A stretch of DNA of 64,000 nt, from NCBI GenBank assembly GCA_936914845.1, contig CAKZGE010000004.1, forward strand, positions 248,001-312,000, in the 5' to 3' direction. Positions 40,669 to 49,608 of the stretch are shown here, in pieces. Numbering within the stretch: the first letter of the stretch is position 1; every line of letters begins with the position of its first letter. A program made the translations under genes and the position numbers. The DNA is from an uncultured Chloracidobacterium sp. Its GTDB lineage: Bacteria > Acidobacteriota > Blastocatellia > Pyrinomonadales > Pyrinomonadaceae. The notes under the pieces were generated by a model. The model searched no databases, had not been told where the DNA came from, and saw only the letters and a list, made by a program, of their open reading frames with translations.

Positions 40669-42120
40669 ATGTCTGTAAAAATAATAATACCAACACCGCT
40701 TCGCCAATTTGCCGGCGGAAGCACCGAGATAGAAGTTGAGGCGGCCACCGCGGGCGACGCTCTTGAACAATTGGCGACAGGATTTCCGGAGCTTCGCAAA
40801 CATCTTTATAACGAACAGGCGAAGCTTCGCAATTTTATCAATGTATATGTCGGCGATGAGGATATTCGCCACCTGGACGGCCCCGAAACAGCGGTGCCGG
40901 ACGGCGAAACGATCTCGATCGTCCCATCAATTGCCGGCGGCAGTGCGGCGAGCGCCGAAGCAAAAGCAGCCGGCGAATTGCCGGAGCTTTCAAACGCGGA
41001 GATCGCCCGCTATTCGCGCCACCTGATCTTGCCGGAGGTCGGTCTGGAAGGGCAGCGAAAGTTGAAAGCGGCCCGTGTATTGATGATCGGGACCGGCGGG
41101 CTCGGTTCGCCGCTGGGCCTATATCTGGCGGCGGCCGGTGTCGGAACGCTCGGCTTGGTCGATTTTGATGTCGTTGACGAATCGAATTTGCAGCGGCAGA
41201 TAATCCACGGCACAAAGGATGTCGGCAGGGCAAAGATCGCTTCGGCAACCGACCGTCTGCAGGATATAAATCCGAATACGAAGGTCGAGGCTTTTGAGAC
41301 GCGTTTAAGCAGCGACAACGCATTGGAGCTGTTCAAAGATTTTGATGTGATCGTGGACGGAACGGACAATTTCCCGACGCGGTATCTGGTAAATGATGCC
41401 TGTGTTTTGACCGGAAAACCGAATGTGTATGGTTCGATATTCCGCTTTGAAGGGCAGGCGAGCGTCTTTTGGGCGGAAAAGGGGGCGTGTTATCGCTGTC
41501 TCTATCCGGAACCGCCGCCGCCGGGTTTGGTGCCGTCGTGTGCCGAAGGAGGCGTTTTGGGGGTTTTGCCGGGCATTGTCGGCACGATCCAGGCAAATGA
41601 GGTGATAAAAGTATTGCTCGGAGCCGAAGGCATTTTGCTGAACAGGCTGTTGCTTTTTGATGCGTGGAAGATGGCATTTCGCGAGCTGAAGCTAAAGAAA
41701 GACCCGAATTGCCCTTTGTGCGGGCCGAACGCGACGATAAAAGATCTGATCGACTACGAAGAGTTTTGCGGGCTCAAACAGCCGGTGGCGGAGCCGGAAT
41801 TTGAAGAGGTCACGGCCGCGGAATTGGATGCGTGGTACAAAGGGAATGTCGATTTTCATTTACTCGACGTTCGCGAACCGTTCGAAGCAGAGATCGCCAA
41901 ATTACCGAACGCACAGCTTATCCCGCTGGGGCAGATCGTTAACCGCATCTGCGAAATACCCAAAAATAAGACGGTGGTCGTGCATTGCAAAGGAGGCGTG
42001 CGAAGCAAAAAGGCGATCACCTATTTGAAAGATTCGGGATATAAGGGGCGGCTCATCAATTTGACGGGAGGCATCGGTGCCTGGTCAGATACAGTTGACC
42101 CGGAGATCCCGAAGTATTAA
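40669..42120 (+). CDS. cysO-moeZ: CysO-like sulfur carrier fused to MoeB-type E1 and rhodanese domains
   Basis: This 483-residue protein joins three parts of a sulfur-transfer pathway. Residues 1-91 are a beta-grasp carrier strongly like mycobacterial CysO (VKIIIPTPLRQFAGGSTEIE, then LRNFINVYVGDEDIRHLDG) ending in VPSIAGG. Residues about 105-350 are a MoeB/ThiF E1 domain with RYSRHLILPEVGLEGQRKLK, the loop IGTGGLGSPLGLYLAAAG, NLQRQIIHG, zinc cysteines CYRC and CPLC, and SCAEGGVLGVLPG. Residues about 378-483 are a rhodanese with active-site Cys440 in VVHCKGGVRSKKA. MoeZ has the last two domains. The carrier's Gly-Gly (90-91) is internal, followed by an Ala/Ser/Glu linker, so it should need cleavage before adenylation and thiocarboxylation. 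It follows mec by 61 bases. Confidence 0.93.
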   Translation: MSVKIIIPTPLRQFAGGSTEIEVEAATAGDALEQLATGFPELRKHLYNEQAKLRNFINVYVGDEDIRHLDGPETAVPDGETISIVPSIAGGSAASAEAKAAGELPELSNAEIARYSRHLILPEVGLEGQRKLKAARVLMIGTGGLGSPLGLYLAAAGVGTLGLVDFDVVDESNLQRQIIHGTKDVGRAKIASATDRLQDINPNTKVEAFETRLSSDNALELFKDFDVIVDGTDNFPTRYLVNDACVLTGKPNVYGSIFRFEGQASVFWAEKGACYRCLYPEPPPPGLVPSCAEGGVLGVLPGIVGTIQANEVIKVLLGAEGILLNRLLLFDAWKMAFRELKLKKDPNCPLCGPNATIKDLIDYEEFCGLKQPVAEPEFEEVTAAELDAWYKGNVDFHLLDVREPFEAEIAKLPNAQLIPLGQIVNRICEIPKNKTVVVHCKGGVRSKKAITYLKDSGYKGRLINLTGGIGAWSDTVDPEIPKY

Positions 42121-42191
42121 AGCAAGGGAATCGGAGGCCGGCTCGGCGGCCTCTGGCCTCGCGGCTTGGTCGGATTCAGTAGGCGGACGGG

Positions 42192-42407
42192 CTAGACGCC
42201 CAATTCCTCGTTCTCTTCCTGTATCGCCCTTTTCAGCGATTCTATCATCTGATCCATTCTTTTCTCGCTTGCTGCTCGTTGCTCTGGTGTCCGTCGTCGT
42301 AATGGGTTCCCCGGCGAAAGCGGCGGCCAGTCTTGGATCGTAAGGTCGTCCTTTTGGGTCGTGTCCGATTGCGATTTCGGCTCTTGTGGCTTGTTGAAGT
42401 TTGTCAT
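42192..42407 (-). CDS. Possible 71-residue charged small protein
   Basis: The frame encodes a hydrophilic protein with a middle segment DWPPLSPGNPLRRRTPEQRA and a C-terminal helix MDQMIESLKRAIQEENEELG that looks like a short coiled coil. A competing minus-strand frame (42085-42513, 142 codons) overlaps it entirely and begins with a plausible-looking LLTESDLELRDLVYNESEDL. Both may be real in part, for example two overlapping small genes whose ATG lies in a TTAAATGAC junction, or one ancestral gene with a frameshift. No family recognised. Confidence 0.42.
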   Translation of the reverse strand: MTNFNKPQEPKSQSDTTQKDDLTIQDWPPLSPGNPLRRRTPEQRAASEKRMDQMIESLKRAIQEENEELGV

Positions 42408-42608
42408 TTAAGTCCTCACTTTCATTATACACCAAATCGCGGAGTTCTAAGTCGGACTCCGTGAGCAGCTCTTCGGCAAAGTTCGAATTGACCAAGGTTC
42501 CCGGATGTAACACCTCATTTTCGCCTGCCCTGCATTTATGCGCTTAAGAAAGGACTATCAAGAGAAATAATAAAATACGAAAAGTTCAACTTTTTCTGCG
42601 CTTTACTA

Positions 42609-42638
42609 TTGACCACTTAAAGTAAATCTTGATACTAT
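42609..42638 (+). promoter_or_regulatory. Strong promoter of the RDD protein gene
   Basis: TTGACC (42609-42614), an 18-base spacer and TACTAT (42633-42638) preceded by TGA (extended -10) form a good promoter. Transcription would start near 42645, giving a leader of about 50 bases before the ATG at 42696. Apart from this promoter, 42514-42695 holds nothing I can recognise. Confidence 0.65.
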
Positions 42639-42695
42639 GCCTTAGATTTTGACGAACGCTCGGAAGTATATCCAAACACGTAATATCCAAAGCCT

Positions 42696-44183
42696 ATGAA
42701 TTGTCCAGTTTGCAAACGTGATCTCGCGCCGACTTTGTCGATCTGCCTGACGTGCGGTGCAATGATGAACGATTCGGTGCGGGAGGAATTGGAATGCAAG
42801 ATCATTCCCAGCGGCGAACTGCGAAAACAAGCATTGGCTGCCTCTCTCGATGCGACCGGAGAACTTCTCGAACTGCCGGAATTGACGCCGGTCAGGCCGC
42901 TTCAGATGGCCATCATTGACGATGAACGGGAAATGGCACCGGCTGCAGCGGAAAAGCCGCCCGTAGAATTGCCGGCGATGGAAACGGCACCCGAACCGAA
43001 ACCGAAGGCCGCAGCCGCAGCCGCGTCGCAGACGGTTGCCGCTAAGGTTTCCGAGCCGAAAAAGCCGCTTCCGACACCGGCTCCGCCGATAAAGCGTGAA
43101 CCTCGGGCAGAGACGGCGAATATGACGTCAAAGCATACGAACAAAACGCTGGTCGAATTTCAGGCGAAACATCAAACGATGCCTGATTGGCGGCTGCAGC
43201 TGCAGAATACGATCCGCCAACGAAACGGCGGAAGTGCGGCAGAACCTGTCGAAGCACCCGCAGCGGCAAGGCTGGTCACCCACGGGGCAAATGCGCTAAA
43301 AGCTGAACCGGAACCGGCCCCTGAACCGCCAAAGCATGAGAATGCAAAGGTCGCCGCGGCGCTTAAGCGGATCGAAGATTCGCGGCGTGCTTTTTTACCG
43401 GCCGAACAGCGACGTCCGGAACCGCCGCAGAAAGCGGCCCCGGCAAACAGAAATTACCCTTTCAACGTCATTCAGCGCTCGCCGGACGCTCCTTTTCGCC
43501 GGGCTGAGCCGAATCCGCCCGCGGGGGCACCGACGAAGCCGCGGCTCGTTAATTCGCTTCGCATCGAAAAGAAAGGTTACGATACGAACCGTTTGCCGCC
43601 GCTGCCGAAACCGGCAAAGATAGAATCGAGTTTTGAGCTGTCGCCACGCGAGATCTCCGCCGGGGAAGAATTAGGGCCGGGTTACCGAGGGCTTCGCGAA
43701 GAAGAGATAATGGAAATGCTGCGGCAGGACCAGCTCGAAGAAGAATTCGGAGCGGCGTCTGCTGATGAGGCGGACGATCTGGCTCCGCTGGCAATGCGTT
43801 TCAATGCCGGCCTGTTCGACCTGATCATCGGAACATTTGCTGCGGCGATCTTGTTGTCGCCTTTTCTGTTGGCCGGCGGCGAGTGGTTTTCGCTTTCGGG
43901 GATCATTACCTTTGCCGCGGTTCTGGCGGTGGTGATGTTCGGTTATCTTACGCTTTCCATCGGCTATTTCGGCCGAACCGTGGGAATGCGGTTGTTTTCG
44001 CTGGAGCTGGTGGATGCCGAAGAGAACGATTATCCGACGATGCACCAAGCGGCTGTCAGCTCTTGCGTGTACATAATCTCGCTGGCGCTCGGCGGCATCG
44101 GATTTTTGCCGGTATTCTTTACCGAAGAAAAACGTGCGGCACATGACTTGGTTTCCGGAACGATCCTGGTCCGCGAATATTGA
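42696..44183 (+). CDS. Zinc-ribbon protein with a C-terminal RDD membrane domain
   Basis: The 495-residue protein starts with a zinc ribbon (MNCPVCKRDLAPTLSICLTCG). Residues about 35-350 are Pro/Ala/Glu-rich and probably disordered, with scattered charged helices. The C-terminal 140 residues form an RDD domain of three or four membrane helices: LAPLAMRFNAGLFDLIIGTF, AVVMFGYLTLSIGYFGRTVG, then AAVSSCVYIISLALGGIGFL and the conserved KRAAHDLVSGT. RDD proteins have been linked to ion or small-molecule transport, though most are uncharacterised. A strong promoter precedes it. rqcH follows after a hairpin. Confidence 0.8.
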   Translation: MNCPVCKRDLAPTLSICLTCGAMMNDSVREELECKIIPSGELRKQALAASLDATGELLELPELTPVRPLQMAIIDDEREMAPAAAEKPPVELPAMETAPEPKPKAAAAAASQTVAAKVSEPKKPLPTPAPPIKREPRAETANMTSKHTNKTLVEFQAKHQTMPDWRLQLQNTIRQRNGGSAAEPVEAPAAARLVTHGANALKAEPEPAPEPPKHENAKVAAALKRIEDSRRAFLPAEQRRPEPPQKAAPANRNYPFNVIQRSPDAPFRRAEPNPPAGAPTKPRLVNSLRIEKKGYDTNRLPPLPKPAKIESSFELSPREISAGEELGPGYRGLREEEIMEMLRQDQLEEEFGAASADEADDLAPLAMRFNAGLFDLIIGTFAAAILLSPFLLAGGEWFSLSGIITFAAVLAVVMFGYLTLSIGYFGRTVGMRLFSLELVDAEENDYPTMHQAAVSSCVYIISLALGGIGFLPVFFTEEKRAAHDLVSGTILVREY

Positions 44184-44209
44184 ATTCGGTCAATTGTGAT
44201 CGAAAGGTG

Positions 44210-44250
44210 CAAAGCCCGAGGCCTTTTTTGGCTTTGGGCTTTTGCTTTTG
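44210..44250 (+). terminator. Terminator-like hairpin before rqcH
   Basis: AAAGCCC (44210-44216) pairs with GGGCTTT (44236-44242), followed by TTGCTTTTG. It ends about 20 bases before the GTG start of rqcH. It probably ends the RDD gene transcript only in part, since no promoter fits between it and rqcH. Confidence 0.45.
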
Positions 44251-44272
44251 CAGGCCATAAACTGGAAGCGGC

Positions 44273-45712
44273 GTGGATATTCAACTTATCGAAAAAATAG
44301 CTAAGGAGCTAAATGACGGCTTGACGGGAAAGATGTTCGGCCGGATCTATGCTCTCTCGCGACAGCAGATTGCCATCGATGTGCGGCCGGGCGACGGGCG
44401 GCTGCTCTTCATCAGCTGCGAACCCGCGGCACCGCGTGTCTATTTCATCCGCCGAAGGCTGCGCGACATTGAAAAAGCGGCAGGCGGCCCGACCGCTTTC
44501 TCGCAGATATTGCGGTCAAGGCTCGGCGGGGCGATCGTGAATGCCGTTGACCAGATGGCGGGCGAAAGGGTTTTGGAAATACGGATGTCGGCCGTGGACG
44601 AATTGGGCCGCGAAAACGGTTTCTATCTTGTATTGCAAATGACGGGCAGATCCGCGAACGTATTCCTTTTGGATAAAAACCGCGTGATAATCGATTCGAT
44701 GCGGGAAACGCAGGGGCGGGGCCAACAGCGTGGCGACATCTTTTCACCGCCGGAGCGTTTAACATCGAATAGGCCGGAACAGGGGTTCGAAATGCCGGTC
44801 ACCAAAGACCTTTCGGAATTTTTGGACGAACACTATCTCGAGAAAGCGGCCGCGGAAAGGTTTCGGGCGCTCGTGGCGGCCGCTCGCGGCAAGAATGCAC
44901 AGGAGATAAAAAAACGCCGCCGACTGCTCGAAAAGCTCGAACGGGATATGGGCGAACACGGGAACGCCGATAGCTGGAAGCATCTGGGCGACCTGTTGTT
45001 GGCAAATACGGCCACTGCCGAACGCGTTTCGGCGGGCTTTCGCGTGACGGACTATTTTGCCGAAGATGCTCCTTTGATAGTTATCGAAGCCGACGACAAC
45101 GAAACGATCACGGCGGCCGCGGAAGGATATTTTCGCCGCTACACCAAAGCCCGTAACGGACGGGAGGCCATTACCGGACGAATGGCAGAGGTCGCTGCAG
45201 AGCTGGGCGAACTGGAAAAGACAAGGCAGCTTATCGAAACAGCCGCGGAAAGCGGAGACGACGTGATTTTGGCCGAGCTCGCGGCAGACAAGCGCAGGGA
45301 ACCGACGGAAAGGAAGGGCGGCGGAAAAAAGGAACCACGCTCAACGGGCTATCGGAGTTTTGTTTCGACGGACGGATTTGAGATCTTGGTCGGGAAGCGT
45401 TCAAAGGATAACGACCATTTGACCTTTCGGGTGGCCAGGTCGCTGGATACATGGCTGCATGCAGCAGATTATCCGGGTTCGCATGTCGTCATACGCAATC
45501 CGAACCGAAAGGAAATTCCACCGACGACGCTGCTGCAGGCGGCCGAACTGGCGGCGTTTTACAGCGACGCACGCCACCAGAATAAGGCCGCGGTCAACTA
45601 TACACTGCGGAAATTCGTCAATAAACCACGCGGCGGGGCCGCCGGGCTGGTCAGCCTGTCCAGCTTCAAAACGCTGTTGGTCGAGCCGAAAGTGAACGCA
45701 GAAGCTATCTAA
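44273..45712 (+). CDS. rqcH: Ribosome-associated quality-control factor RqcH (NFACT/Rqc2 family)
   Basis: The 479-residue protein belongs to the Rqc2/NEMF/FbpA family, which binds stalled 50S subunits and, in bacteria, adds alanine tails to the trapped nascent chain. The N-terminal NFACT-N domain (IEKIAKELNDGLTGKMFGRI) leads to GERVLEIRMSAVDELG, where the Asp-Arg pair that recruits tRNA in Bacillus RqcH appears as Glu-Arg. A coiled-coil middle follows. The C-terminal NFACT-R domain is clear: DGFEILVGKRSKDNDHLTFR, LDTWLHAADYPGSHVVIRNP and LLQAAELAAFYSDARHQNKA. It starts with GTG at 44273 after a GGAAG. It is somewhat shorter than the Bacillus protein. Confidence 0.9.
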   Translation: MDIQLIEKIAKELNDGLTGKMFGRIYALSRQQIAIDVRPGDGRLLFISCEPAAPRVYFIRRRLRDIEKAAGGPTAFSQILRSRLGGAIVNAVDQMAGERVLEIRMSAVDELGRENGFYLVLQMTGRSANVFLLDKNRVIIDSMRETQGRGQQRGDIFSPPERLTSNRPEQGFEMPVTKDLSEFLDEHYLEKAAAERFRALVAAARGKNAQEIKKRRRLLEKLERDMGEHGNADSWKHLGDLLLANTATAERVSAGFRVTDYFAEDAPLIVIEADDNETITAAAEGYFRRYTKARNGREAITGRMAEVAAELGELEKTRQLIETAAESGDDVILAELAADKRREPTERKGGGKKEPRSTGYRSFVSTDGFEILVGKRSKDNDHLTFRVARSLDTWLHAADYPGSHVVIRNPNRKEIPPTTLLQAAELAAFYSDARHQNKAAVNYTLRKFVNKPRGGAAGLVSLSSFKTLLVEPKVNAEAI

Positions 45713-45715
45713 AGA

Positions 45716-46393
45716 TCATTTGTTCGCCGGTTCTGTTTCAGAAAGCGGAGCGACTGCCTTTCGGGCCTTTTCGTCCGGTTCTACCATTTCCGTTTGCTCG
45801 CCGCCGACAACCTTGGCAACAAGTTCTTCCATTTTGCGGACGTCGTTCGGGTTGGCTCCGACGAATACACCGCGCAGACGGCCTTCGCGGTCAACCAAAA
45901 AGCTTTGCGGAATGCCGGAGCTGCGGCTGATATTGATCAGCGATCTCTGCAGTTTCGAATCGACCCAACCGATAGGATAGTTTAGCTTCTTATTCGCCAC
46001 AAAAGGCTTGATGTCTTCTTCGGCCTCGTCATCGGCGTTCAAGCCGATAACTTCAAATCCCTGTTCGCGATGTTTATCCTGCATACGGACAAGGGCGGGC
46101 ATTTCTGCCTGGCATGGAATGCACCAGGTCGCCCAAAGATTTACCAAAACGACCTTGCCTTTTTTATCGGCGATCTTAAAGCTTGAACCGTCGAGAGATC
46201 TGATCTCAGATTCGGCGGCAGTCGCTGCCAGCAAAGGATATTGCGACGCTTCCGAAGCGGTCCCGTTGGCGACCAGTGTGGGCTGGATGATGGTCGCATT
46301 GGAGGCAGTATCAGACCCGCCGCAACCGGAGATATTTGAAAAAACGACTGCCAGCACGACAAAGACAGCAAAATTCTTTAAGAAAGCACGCAT
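45716..46393 (-). CDS. TlpA/ResA-like thioredoxin lipoprotein
   Basis: The 225-residue product has a type II signal peptide (AVFVVLAVVFSNISGC) and should be membrane-tethered facing the periplasm. The thioredoxin domain has the redox motif WCIPCQAEMPALV preceded by KVVLVNLWAT, as in TlpA/ResA proteins that reduce disulfides in cytochrome c maturation or other exported proteins. The family's central insertion (HREQGFEVIGLNADDEAEED) and cis-Pro segment GIPQSFLVDREGRLRGVFVG are present. The N-terminal 60 residues after the lipid Cys are a low-complexity linker. The FHA-ABC gene ends 13 bases upstream of its start. Confidence 0.88.
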   Translation of the reverse strand: MRAFLKNFAVFVVLAVVFSNISGCGGSDTASNATIIQPTLVANGTASEASQYPLLAATAAESEIRSLDGSSFKIADKKGKVVLVNLWATWCIPCQAEMPALVRMQDKHREQGFEVIGLNADDEAEEDIKPFVANKKLNYPIGWVDSKLQRSLINISRSSGIPQSFLVDREGRLRGVFVGANPNDVRKMEELVAKVVGGEQTEMVEPDEKARKAVAPLSETEPANK

Positions 46394-46406
46394 AGATCAA
46401 AAAACC

Positions 46407-49400
46407 TTAATTATCTTTTAGACGCATTACAACCAGGGTGAAGATGGCCAAAAAGGCAAGCATTATCATCAGCACCGCTTGATTCAAAACTTCGTTCATC
46501 CAGCTATAAGGATACAGGAACGAGACGTAACTGCTCAAATTCTTAGGCACGGTCATGATCGAAGGTGCAGAAGTGCCTTGAGATGCCGGACGGTCGTCAG
46601 CCGCGTCCTGTTGACGGCGTTCAGCCGAACGTTTGTAGTCATCGAGCTGCTGGCGGACCTCATCAGCGGTCTTATCGTTCTCAGATTCGATGAATTTGTA
46701 GAGGCCCAGGCCCTTCGTCTTGCCGTTCGGGTCAGAGCCTTCGGGTTCCAACGTGTCGAGCGTTGAAAAACGCTTCATCGTATCAAAAGACCAAGTAGCG
46801 GGCATGGTTAAGCCGAGCGGTTTTGAAGCTCCCGTGGGCACGCCGACGATGCCGCTGAAAAGTATTTGCGGGATCAGGATCAGCGGCACCAAGCTGGTAG
46901 CCATTTGTGATGTGCGCACAATGGCCGAAACGAAGAGACCCAGAGCGAGACCGACGCCGGCGGTCAGCACCATGGTCCAAAACTGCGGAAAACCGAAAAG
47001 TTCGCCCGGCATCGGCATCAAACCGGCCAGGTCAAATATTTTTAAGGGGACGAAGAGCAGAAAACACTGCAGGAAAACGATCAGGCCGAGAATGAAGAAC
47101 TTTGACCCTAAATAAGGCAGCAGGCCAAGATTGACCATTCTTTCGCGGCGATAAACGGGTTGTTCGCGGATGATCTCGCGGGCTGAAACGGACGTGCCGA
47201 ACCAGACGGCGACGAGTGCGACGACAAAATATATAAAATCGCGAGGTCGGTCATTGCCGACAACGATAAAGGTCATCAAAGCAATGATCGGAGCCTGTGC
47301 AAAAAGGATAAAAAGCGTAAGCTTTTCGCGAAATAAGACACGCAGATACCGTCGCGAAAGCGTCATCCATTGGCTAATGGAGCCGAAAATACCGAGCCGC
47401 CGCTTTTTTTGCCGCTTGGCGGGCGGAAGATCGCCGATCTGTTGGAGCGGGAGGCGGACAAGGGCGTCATACTGCGGCGAGCCGAGATAACGCTGCTTGA
47501 AGGATTCGGCCGAATTTTCCGCGGAGCGGCGGGCCTCCGCTTTATCGAGGGCGGAAGGTTCCTGCGAAGCTTCGAGCCGGGCATAAAGCTCCTTGAAAGT
47601 GGCGACGCCGAAATGTGCCAAGGCGTCGTCGGGCGAGCCGTAAAAGACCAACTTTCCGGCCAGCAGCACGACGATCTTGTCGAACAGCCGGACATTTTCC
47701 ATTGCGTGCGTGGTCATCACGACGGTTCGGCCGGATTCGGCGATCTGACGGAAAAGCCGCATGATCTTTTCCTCGGTTGCCGGGTCGAGCCCGGATGTCG
47801 GCTCGTCCAGGAATATCACCGAAGGTTTGGTGATGAGCTCAACGGCGATAGAAACGCGTTTTCGCTGGCCGCCGGACAGCTGGGCGACGGCAACATTGCG
47901 GCGTTCGGTAAGGCCGGTAACATCAAGGACCTCGTCAAGGATCTGCCGTATCTCTTTGCGGGAAACGTCGCGAGAAAGCCGCAGCTTCGCGACATAGTAA
48001 AGCGTATCGTACACCGAAAGTTCGCGGTGAATGATATCTTCCTGCGGTACATAACCGATATATTGTTTGAGCGAATTAAGGCTGCGATAGAGGTCTTGGC
48101 CATTGATCAATACGTTTCCGGAATCGGCCGGCCGCACGCCGTTCATGGCGTCTATCAAGGTCGATTTGCCTGCTCCTGACGGGCCAAGCAGCCCGATGAA
48201 TTCGTTGGGCTGGACGGAAATAGAAACGCCGTCGAGCAATCTGATCTTTCCGCCGCCGGAGCGATCTTTGACCTCAACGGTCAGATTTACAGCATCGAGC
48301 CGAGTTTTGGCGCGTGTGTCGAAGACCGAAATATTGCCGGCGGCGTCCGTTTGGATAAGGAACGAACCGATCTGAGCGGGTTGTTCCGGTTCGAGCGGCT
48401 GTTTGGAGACACGCTGGCCGTTGATATAGATGCCGTTGGTCGATTTCAGATCTTCGATGACCACTCCGTCACCGGCCCTTGAAAGTTTTGCATGGCGGTT
48501 GGATATCTGAAGCCCGTCGAGGCTGATATCGACATTGCCATCGCGTCCGACGATGAGCTCGCGCTTGTCGCCGAAAGAAAGCGTCATCAGCAGTTGCGGT
48601 TGAGCAGCGTCGGCGGGTGATCGCTTTTGTGATGCCCGGTCAAGACGGAAGACCATTGTTTTCGGGCCGCCGGCTTGCCGCAGATCGACAGAATGGCCGG
48701 CCTCGACCGCTCTCTGCCCGGCGGGAACCGCAACACTCGCCCCTGCGAGCGACGGTGCATTAAGCCGGAGCACGGGGCCGCCCACGCCGAGCCGGATCTC
48801 ATCGTTGTGATAGAGCGGTGTGGCGGAGGTGATGCGCTGTTCATTGACCAGCGTGCCGTTAAAGCTGTTGTTGTCTTCGAGTGTGATGCTGCTGCCATCT
48901 ATGCGGAGCTGGGCATGGCGCCGCGAGACCATTCCGGCGGACAGGTCCATAACAATGTCGCAGTCTGCCTCTCGCCCGATCCAAACGACCGGACGAACTA
49001 TGTCGTAGGGCGGACGGCCCGTCGAAGGTTCGAATTCCAATCTCGGAGGCGAATGCGGAGCAAGCGGCTGTTTGGGCAGAGCAGCGGCCGGTACGGGAAC
49101 CGCGACCTGGGAAAGCGGCGATGGAGCCGGCGGCGGAGGCTGCGGCCGTGATAGCGGCTGGGGTTCGACCGAAATCGATCGCGGAGCAGCGGGAACGGCA
49201 TCTGCGGCCGGGCTGCCCTCGGTATCGAACCAGATGACGCGAAGCAGCGGGCCCTGTTCGCCGATGCGGACGGTGTCGCCGTAATTAAGCTGCTGCGGTG
49301 CGGTAAGTTTTTCGTCGTTGAGAAACGTGCCGTAGGAGGAATTGAGGTCAATGACCCACCACCGGCCGTTCTGACAGCGAAGCTCGGCATGTTTGCGCGA

Positions 49401-49538
49401 CACCATCGGAAAACGTTCGCGAGAAAAAACAATATCGCTTTCCGCCGCATCGCGGCCGACCAGAACACTCGGCTTTTCGTATGTCCGCTCGATGGGCGAG
49501 GCCGCTCCGTCGCGTTCATCGGCAAGGATTATATTCAT
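46407..49538 (-). CDS. Triple-FHA ABC transporter (ABCG-like half-transporter)
   Basis: The 1043-residue protein has three FHA domains (about residues 20-105, 175-265 and 325-400), each with the Gly-Arg, Ser-x-x-His and Asn-Gly pattern that binds phosphothreonine (for example VLVGRDAAESDIVFSRERFP, VSRKHAELRC, STNGIYINGQRV). An ATPase domain follows at about 430-660: Walker A GLLGPSGAGKSTLIDAMNG, signature LSGGQRKRVSIAVELITKPS and Walker B VIFLDEPTSGLDPATEE. The C-terminal part has six membrane helices with a large loop rich in Lys and Asp near 925-990. Transport direction and cargo are unknown. A Ser/Thr kinase gene lies directly upstream, which could phosphorylate the FHA ligands. Confidence 0.88.
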   Translation of the reverse strand: MNIILADERDGAASPIERTYEKPSVLVGRDAAESDIVFSRERFPMVSRKHAELRCQNGRWWVIDLNSSYGTFLNDEKLTAPQQLNYGDTVRIGEQGPLLRVIWFDTEGSPAADAVPAAPRSISVEPQPLSRPQPPPPAPSPLSQVAVPVPAAALPKQPLAPHSPPRLEFEPSTGRPPYDIVRPVVWIGREADCDIVMDLSAGMVSRRHAQLRIDGSSITLEDNNSFNGTLVNEQRITSATPLYHNDEIRLGVGGPVLRLNAPSLAGASVAVPAGQRAVEAGHSVDLRQAGGPKTMVFRLDRASQKRSPADAAQPQLLMTLSFGDKRELIVGRDGNVDISLDGLQISNRHAKLSRAGDGVVIEDLKSTNGIYINGQRVSKQPLEPEQPAQIGSFLIQTDAAGNISVFDTRAKTRLDAVNLTVEVKDRSGGGKIRLLDGVSISVQPNEFIGLLGPSGAGKSTLIDAMNGVRPADSGNVLINGQDLYRSLNSLKQYIGYVPQEDIIHRELSVYDTLYYVAKLRLSRDVSRKEIRQILDEVLDVTGLTERRNVAVAQLSGGQRKRVSIAVELITKPSVIFLDEPTSGLDPATEEKIMRLFRQIAESGRTVVMTTHAMENVRLFDKIVVLLAGKLVFYGSPDDALAHFGVATFKELYARLEASQEPSALDKAEARRSAENSAESFKQRYLGSPQYDALVRLPLQQIGDLPPAKRQKKRRLGIFGSISQWMTLSRRYLRVLFREKLTLFILFAQAPIIALMTFIVVGNDRPRDFIYFVVALVAVWFGTSVSAREIIREQPVYRRERMVNLGLLPYLGSKFFILGLIVFLQCFLLFVPLKIFDLAGLMPMPGELFGFPQFWTMVLTAGVGLALGLFVSAIVRTSQMATSLVPLILIPQILFSGIVGVPTGASKPLGLTMPATWSFDTMKRFSTLDTLEPEGSDPNGKTKGLGLYKFIESENDKTADEVRQQLDDYKRSAERRQQDAADDRPASQGTSAPSIMTVPKNLSSYVSFLYPYSWMNEVLNQAVLMIMLAFLAIFTLVVMRLKDN

Positions 49539-49608
49539 CGATTTAGGTAAACAAACAAAAAGCGTAGAAGAACATCCCTACGCTTGAAGATCGGCGGCGG
49601 GGTGCAGA

